From Candidatus Omnitrophota bacterium (GTDB lineage Bacteria; Omnitrophota; Omnitrophia; Omnitrophales; Aquincolibacteriaceae): 7,821 nt of DNA. The position numbers and the translations under genes were made by a program. Positions 6,001 through 7,821 of this stretch are shown here, piece after piece; the first letter of the stretch is position 1; each line of letters starts with the position of its first letter. The stretch is from contig JAMWDC010000010.1 of assembly GCA_023819025.1 (NCBI GenBank), positions 1 through 7,821 on the forward strand, written 5' to 3'. The notes below the pieces were generated by a model. That model made no database searches. It was not told the DNA's origin and saw only the letters and a list, made by a program, of their open reading frames with translations.

Positions 6001-7821
6001 TCCCACAAACGCCCCATGGTCTTCGCATGGAACTGATTCAATTCCCGGCTGACGTCCTTCAAGATCCCCTCTTGGGTCTTTTCGGGCTTCGAGCCTTTGT
6101 CCGACTGATTCCGGTACTCTTCATAAAGCAGATCAATATACTTCGTGTATTCCCCAACTTCGGTAATCTTCCCTTCCTGAGAAAGATGGCGTATCACCTC
6201 GTCGCGCCAGAATTTCAAATTCGTCACAAAATCCGAATTTTTCGATTCGCGCATGAGATTCTCCATCGCGTGCCGCATGAATGCGTCGTAGAAGGTCGTC
6301 TTCAAATAGGATTTATAGGAAAGATTAGCGTGCATGGCCTGGTGGTAAATCTCCCCGCCCTGGAGGGAATCGATCGCGGGGGCAACTACGAGGTAGGAAT
6401 AGCCTCGGCTTTTGAGGATGGCCTGAAGGCTTCGGGTATGAAATCCTCCGGCTACAAGGATCGCAGAATCAGCCTTTTCCTTCCCAAGACAGCTCTTTAA
6501 GTTTTCGAAAAAGGCCTGATCCCGCTCCAGGGCCCAGCGGTAGAATTCGATGGCTGGGGCAATCTTATCGCGCTCATTACCCAATAACACAAGATAGCCT
6601 TCGGGATCTTTTTGGTATTGCTCCAGCTGATCCCGCGTCAACTCAAGGACCGCCAGATTCCGCAGGAGCTCGAGGCGTCTGTATGTCTTCACAATTTCTT
6701 TCTCTGCCGGACCTGCAGCCAATCCGTCCTCGATCTCGCGGGTAAACATCTCCAACTCCTCAAAGAGCCGGGTTCCCTGGATCATCGAGAATGTTTTTGA
6801 ATTCCCGAGCAGGACTTTCATCAGAGATGACAGCTTGAGTTTGACCCGGATGGACTGGGCCGTGTCGACAAGACTTCTCAGAAAAGCCCCAGCCTCCATT
6901 TGACCGGACAAATAGGCTTGATGGTCTCCGTTAAAGCGCTTCTGCCCGGTTTTGTCGAGACGGGACACATAAGTCCGCTTGAAACTGTCAGCCATAGACC
7001 GGATGGAGGAATCCAGGGCCTGTCCCCGAAGGGACTCTTCCACATCAAGAGATTCCGTAAGAGTCGCGATCTGAGGATATTTTTCAGCAAAAGTCACCGT
7101 CGGGGCGGTTCGCGAATCGTTTCGGCTGAACTTCTTAAGGTACTGCAGAAATTCCACCAGGTGAGAGCGTTCCTCTTCGAATGCGCGCGACCTTTCGTGG
7201 AATTCCTTGAGCGCGGGCGAATAGACCTTTTCTCTCTCGCGGTCCAAGCTCCTGGAAATTTCTTTAATCCTCGCAAGTACATCCGCCTTGACATCAAAAG
7301 CCTGCAGATAGGCGATATAATTTTTTTCATATAAATCCCATTCCTCAATCCCGGAATACACGGCCTCTTTGAGATTTCCGCCGGAGGAGGATCCGCCTTT
7401 GGCGGAGAAGATAGCGGCCATATCGGACCCGCTGAGTTCGCCTCGCTCGAGGTATTGATTCAAGACCTTTTTTTTGATGAACTTATCCGGAAACGTCCTC
7501 AAAAGGACCGTATCGATCCGTCCCCGGGCACCTTCCAGAGTCACAAGACGGATCCCGTATTTCTCCTGGAAGTACTGGATCAATTTCCGGATGTTGTTTT
7601 GGGCATCTAAAACAGCATGGGCATCCTGGATGAGAATCACCCACGGACTCTTTGGGGATGCAACATGTCTCGCCTGAATACTTCCCAACGAGGCCGGGAC
7701 AGTGATGTCCGCACCGGCGAAATCGAAGAACCGTATTTCGGGTGAGACAGACCGTATGACCGGACCGCTCGCCCATGTCGTATTCGACACCCAAAAGATG
7801 AACACTGTGAATAAGGCGACG
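1..7821 (-). CDS. Giant exported multidomain protein, partial at both ends (at least 2606 residues)
   Basis: One minus-strand frame stays open for 2606 codons, from 7820 down to 3. At roughly even base composition a random frame would meet a stop about every 20 codons, so this is certainly coding. No start codon is assigned: residue 1 already lies in a signal-peptide core, so the true start should be just outside the window. No stop is reached; the last residues (EPDVRAA) look like the opening of another HEAT-type repeat. Order of modules: signal peptide, TIKI/ChaN/TraB-like domain, helical segment, linker, FHA, degenerate FHA, unassigned segment, linker, helical block, JAMM-like domain, HEAT-like array, linker, helical block, linker, helical block. 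I count only three cysteines (res 444, 1023, 1675). The modules are recognisable but the whole protein is not a named family. Size, export and linker tags suggest an Omnitrophota-type giant protein, by inference. No neighbouring gene is visible, so operon context is unknown. Confidence 0.95.
3..389 (-). other. C-terminal helical segment, cut by the window edge
   Basis: Residues 2478-2606 are helical, acidic at the start (TDDDLDESE) and end in a helix followed by EPDVRAA, which matches the start of a HEAT repeat (P-D-V-R-x-A-A). The protein therefore very probably continues with more helical repeats beyond base 1. Confidence 0.5.
390..500 (-). other. Acidic linker with tag ARAEMR
   Basis: Residues 2441-2477 are hydrophilic, with Pro, Glu, Arg and Thr first and then an acidic run (TEDSDFEGED). 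The tag ARAEMR sits directly before the acidic run, much as RAEVRSEAR precedes an acidic run earlier in the protein. Confidence 0.6.
423..440 (-). repeat. Interdomain tag 3: ARAEMR
   Basis: Residues 2461-2466 give a third linker position for R-[SA]-E-x-R. Its codons (CGTGCGGAAATGAGG for RAEMR) differ widely from tags 1 and 2, so similarity is kept at protein level, not by recent DNA duplication. Confidence 0.55.
501..1361 (-). other. Helical block between two linkers
   Basis: Residues ~2154-2440 look helical and resemble the preceding array in composition, with frequent Leu/Ala helices and Arg/Asp turns. A Gly/Tyr/Asp-rich stretch around residues 2310-2335 interrupts it. Clear HEAT signatures were not found, so it is either a divergent solenoid or a distinct helical domain of unknown role. 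Confidence 0.4.
1362..1442 (-). other. Ala-rich linker
   Basis: Residues 2127-2153 are low in complexity (runs of Ala, Glu, Val, Thr, then Pro, Lys, Arg) and break the helical array. It has a basic end (KPRR). No R-[SA]-E-x-R tag is present, unlike three other linkers or linker ends in this protein. Confidence 0.5.
1443..2663 (-). other. HEAT-like helical repeat array
   Basis: Residues ~1720-2126 are almost entirely helical. Two neighbouring repeat starts are clear: HPDRSFHVRRSASRG (from His1836) and DPDHRVREAALEFLG (from Asp1873); their Pro residues (1837 and 1874) are exactly 37 residues apart, the usual HEAT/PBS-lyase period. A further start is seen at residues 2090-2101 (DDSRVRAARTTL). 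Other helices are more divergent. Expected to form a curved binding scaffold; no catalytic motif seen. Confidence 0.6.
2664..2945 (-). other. Unassigned beta-rich segment after the JAMM-like domain
   Basis: Residues ~1626-1719 carry several strand-like runs (HVVRMEF, KIDFQAV, FKVTFISW) and the last cysteine (Cys1675). It may be a C-terminal extension of the JAMM-like domain or a small beta domain of its own. No family recognised. Confidence 0.35.
2946..3251 (-). other. JAMM/MPN (JAB)-like domain with a displaced third ligand
   Basis: Residues ~1524-1625. The core HSHPGGDPFPS (His1572, His1574, Ser1582) exactly fits H-x-H-x7-S of the JAMM zinc metalloprotease signature, including the Pro after the second His. 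The canonical Asp would be three residues after the Ser, but residue 1585 is Ala; instead an insertion rich in Gly and Arg leads to Asp1600 (RGDLFS), followed by strand NYFIISSRGITKYY, which resembles the strand after the JAMM aspartate. Glu1534 in a preceding strand is a candidate for the catalytic glutamate. Known JAMM enzymes cleave isopeptide or peptide bonds; JAB-fold relatives occur in toxins. Whether Asp1600 completes a zinc site cannot be told from sequence alone. Confidence 0.6.
3261..3863 (-). other. Helical HEAT-like block before the JAMM-like domain
   Basis: Residues ~1320-1520 consist of short amphipathic helices. A HEAT-type repeat start is visible at residues 1385-1399 (SEDRELRARAVLSLL), with the usual acidic turn, Arg, and alternating small and aliphatic residues; further helices follow up to about residue 1500. 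Such solenoids normally act as protein-binding scaffolds. Repeat number is uncertain because most copies are weak. Confidence 0.5.
3864..4025 (-). other. Disordered Pro/acidic linker with tag RSEVR
   Basis: Residues 1266-1319 are rich in Pro, Glu, Asp and Lys with almost no aromatic residues, typical of a flexible linker. It begins with the tag RSEVR and ends in a KKEDEAKGG run. It divides the FHA half of the protein from the HEAT/JAMM half. Confidence 0.65.
3990..4004 (-). repeat. Interdomain tag 2: RSEVR
   Basis: Residues 1273-1277 match R-[SA]-E-x-R. Its 15 bases read CGCTCCGAGGTGCGC; the second half of tag 1 has CGCTCCGAGGCGCGG, so 13 of 15 bases agree. It sits at the start of a disordered linker. 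Confidence 0.6.
4026..4385 (-). other. Unassigned alpha/beta segment after the FHA pair
   Basis: Residues ~1146-1265 include a hydrophobic strand-like run (FLFHGSVHMVA), a helical part rich in Asp and Glu, and two beta-like runs near the end (RIILRS, LVYVTVQNL). It looks folded but I cannot match it to a family. It could be an extension of the second FHA-like module. Confidence 0.35.
4386..4658 (-). other. FHA-like domain 2, degenerate
   Basis: Residues ~1055-1145. It keeps the second half of the FHA signature: GVSRNH (Ser1107, Arg1108, His1110), a strand, then FRDEGSKNGS (Gly1130, Ser1131, Asn1133, Gly1134). The first half does not show a clear GR loop: the expected position is occupied by a longer Pro-rich segment (res ~1085-1100). 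Without that arginine, phosphothreonine binding is doubtful; a structural or non-phospho binding role fits better. Together with FHA 1 it forms a tandem separated by about 70 residues of unassigned sequence. Confidence 0.7.
4866..5108 (-). other. FHA domain 1 (phosphopeptide-binding type)
   Basis: Residues ~905-985. The full FHA signature is present in order: LTLGRN (Gly920, Arg921), a strand with DIIVD, then SREH (Ser936, Arg937, His939), a strand, and LEDLGSKNNT (Asp953, Gly955, Ser956, Asn958). In known FHA domains the GR arginine and the SxxH serine contact phosphothreonine and the Asn of N-G-T orients the loop. Here NGT is NNT, a mild departure. The binding residues look intact, so real phosphopeptide binding is plausible. 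FHA domains are usually cytosolic, which is at odds with the signal peptide. Confidence 0.9.
5343..5369 (-). repeat. Interdomain tag 1: RAEVRSEAR (doubled R-[SA]-E-x-R)
   Basis: Residues 818-826 contain two overlapping copies of R-[SA]-E-x-R sharing Arg822, directly after an RNA-level hairpin and about 80 residues before the first FHA domain. The same pattern occurs at residues 1273-1277 and 2462-2466, each time in a hydrophilic linker between folded parts. Function unknown; a processing or recognition site is one possibility. Confidence 0.6.
5367..5395. repeat. Perfect 12-bp inverted repeat inside the coding frame
   Basis: Arms CCGATGTACACC (5367-5378) and GGTGTACATCGG (5384-5395) are exact reverse complements around a 5-base loop (GCGGG). 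In protein they encode a near-symmetric stretch around DVHPRGVHR (res ~810-818) that leads straight into the RAEVRSEAR tag. No T-tract follows on either side and the reading frame continues, so it is not an intrinsic terminator. In mRNA it would form a stable hairpin. Confidence 0.85.
5811..6365 (-). other. Helical segment after the TIKI-like domain
   Basis: Residues ~486-670 look alpha-helical and strongly charged, with Met602 inside a long amphipathic run (res ~590-650) that could form a coiled coil. The first part (res ~490-525) is rich in His and aromatic residues and may still pack on the TIKI-like domain. I recognise no family here and no catalytic motif. Confidence 0.4.
6366..7655 (-). 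other. TIKI/TraB/ChaN/erythromycin-esterase-like domain with a large helical insert
   Basis: Residues ~56-485. The N-terminal half reads beta-strand WVILIQDAH (His68), a helix starting with Gln74, then strand IRLVTLEGARG (Glu96). The C-terminal half reads strand AILVAGGFHTRS (His461), a helix, and strand YSYLVVAPAI. This order (strand ending in x-E/D-x-H, helix, strand ending in E-G, helical insert, strand ending in G-x-x-H, helix, strand) is that of the TIKI superfamily, which includes TraB/GumN, ChaN and erythromycin esterases; members are metal-dependent or His/Glu-dependent hydrolases or are uncharacterised. His68, Glu96 and His461 are the candidate active-site residues. I remember exported hypothetical proteins from uncultured bacteria with the same QDAH and AGGFHT signatures. 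Fold assignment is inference from motifs; substrate unknown. Confidence 0.55.
6501..7343 (-). other. Charged helical insert within the TIKI-like domain
   Basis: Residues ~160-440 lie between the QDAH/LEGA half and the AGGFHT half. They are dense in Lys, Arg, Glu and Leu and nearly free of Gly and Pro, for example the stretches around residues 175-230 (coiled-coil-like, with ERE and EEE runs) and 355-400. Helical lids occur between the two halves in TIKI-fold proteins, but 280 residues is long for one. Function unknown; it probably forms a helical cap or a dimerisation arm. Confidence 0.5.
7770..7820 (-). other. Sec signal peptide, missing its first residues
   Basis: Residues 1-11 form a hydrophobic core (VALFTVFIFWV) followed by a polar stretch ending Thr-Trp-Ala before Ser-Gly-Pro. 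Thr15 at -3 and Ala17 at -1 fit a type I signal peptidase site after residue 17. There is no lipobox cysteine. The basic n-region and start codon would lie just beyond the window edge. This predicts export of the whole protein; no convincing transmembrane helix was noticed further on, so periplasmic or secreted location is the simplest reading. A non-cleaved N-terminal anchor is the alternative. Confidence 0.75.

Noticed and set aside
5991..6500. Plus-strand open frame of 169 codons
   Set aside because: Antisense to the TIKI-like domain and following helices; no motif, and no sign of selection separate from the minus-strand frame.
7392..7406. 6-bp inverted repeat TCCGCC/GGCGGA with a 3-base loop
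   Set aside because: Exact but short, within a Gly/Ser-coding stretch of the TIKI-like domain; such repeats are expected by chance in this length.
7464..7476. Run of T (A-run on the coding strand) as a terminator tract or slippage site
   Set aside because: It encodes lysines in a coherent stretch of the TIKI-like domain and the frame is the same on both sides, so neither termination nor a frameshift is needed.

Overview
The window holds a single coding frame, and everything else is subordinate to it. On the minus strand one reading frame (full codons from 7820 down to 3, 2606 codons) has no stop codon, and it is open at both window edges. The N-terminal end is nearly complete: the first visible residues read as the hydrophobic core and cleavage region of a Sec signal peptide, so the true start codon probably lies only a few codons beyond base 7821. 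The C-terminal end is cut off inside a helical repeat. I see no second gene, RNA gene, mobile element, CRISPR array, promoter or terminator. Residue numbers below count from the codon at 7820..7818.

Layout in protein order, right to left on the window. (1) A signal peptide (res 1-17). (2) A domain resembling the TIKI/TraB/ChaN/erythromycin-esterase fold (res ~56-485), with a QDAH motif, an LEGA motif and a late AGGFHT motif split by a long charged helical insert. (3) A helical segment and a Pro/Glu-rich linker (res 486-846) ending in the tag RAEVRSEAR. (4) A convincing FHA domain (res ~905-985) and a second, degenerate FHA-like domain (res ~1055-1145). (5) An unassigned segment and a disordered linker carrying the tag RSEVR (res 1273-1277). 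(6) A helical HEAT-like stretch, then a JAMM/MPN-like HxHx7S metalloprotease-type motif (res 1572-1582). (7) A long HEAT-like helical array, an Ala-rich linker, another helical block, a third acidic linker with the tag ARAEMR (res 2461-2466), and a last helical block running off the edge.

The likely source is an uncultured bacterium with giant genes. The exported giant architecture, the exported QDAH...AGGFHT domain and the recurring R-[SA]-E-x-R tags between domains resemble what I remember of Omnitrophota (former OP3) proteins. That placement is recollection and inference, not proof.

How the parts could work together is inference. The protein would be exported to the periplasm or surface, with the HEAT-like arrays as scaffold, the FHA modules as (phospho)peptide binders and the JAMM-like and TIKI-like modules as possible hydrolases. 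The repeated tags in disordered linkers raise the possibility that the chain is processed into separate modules.
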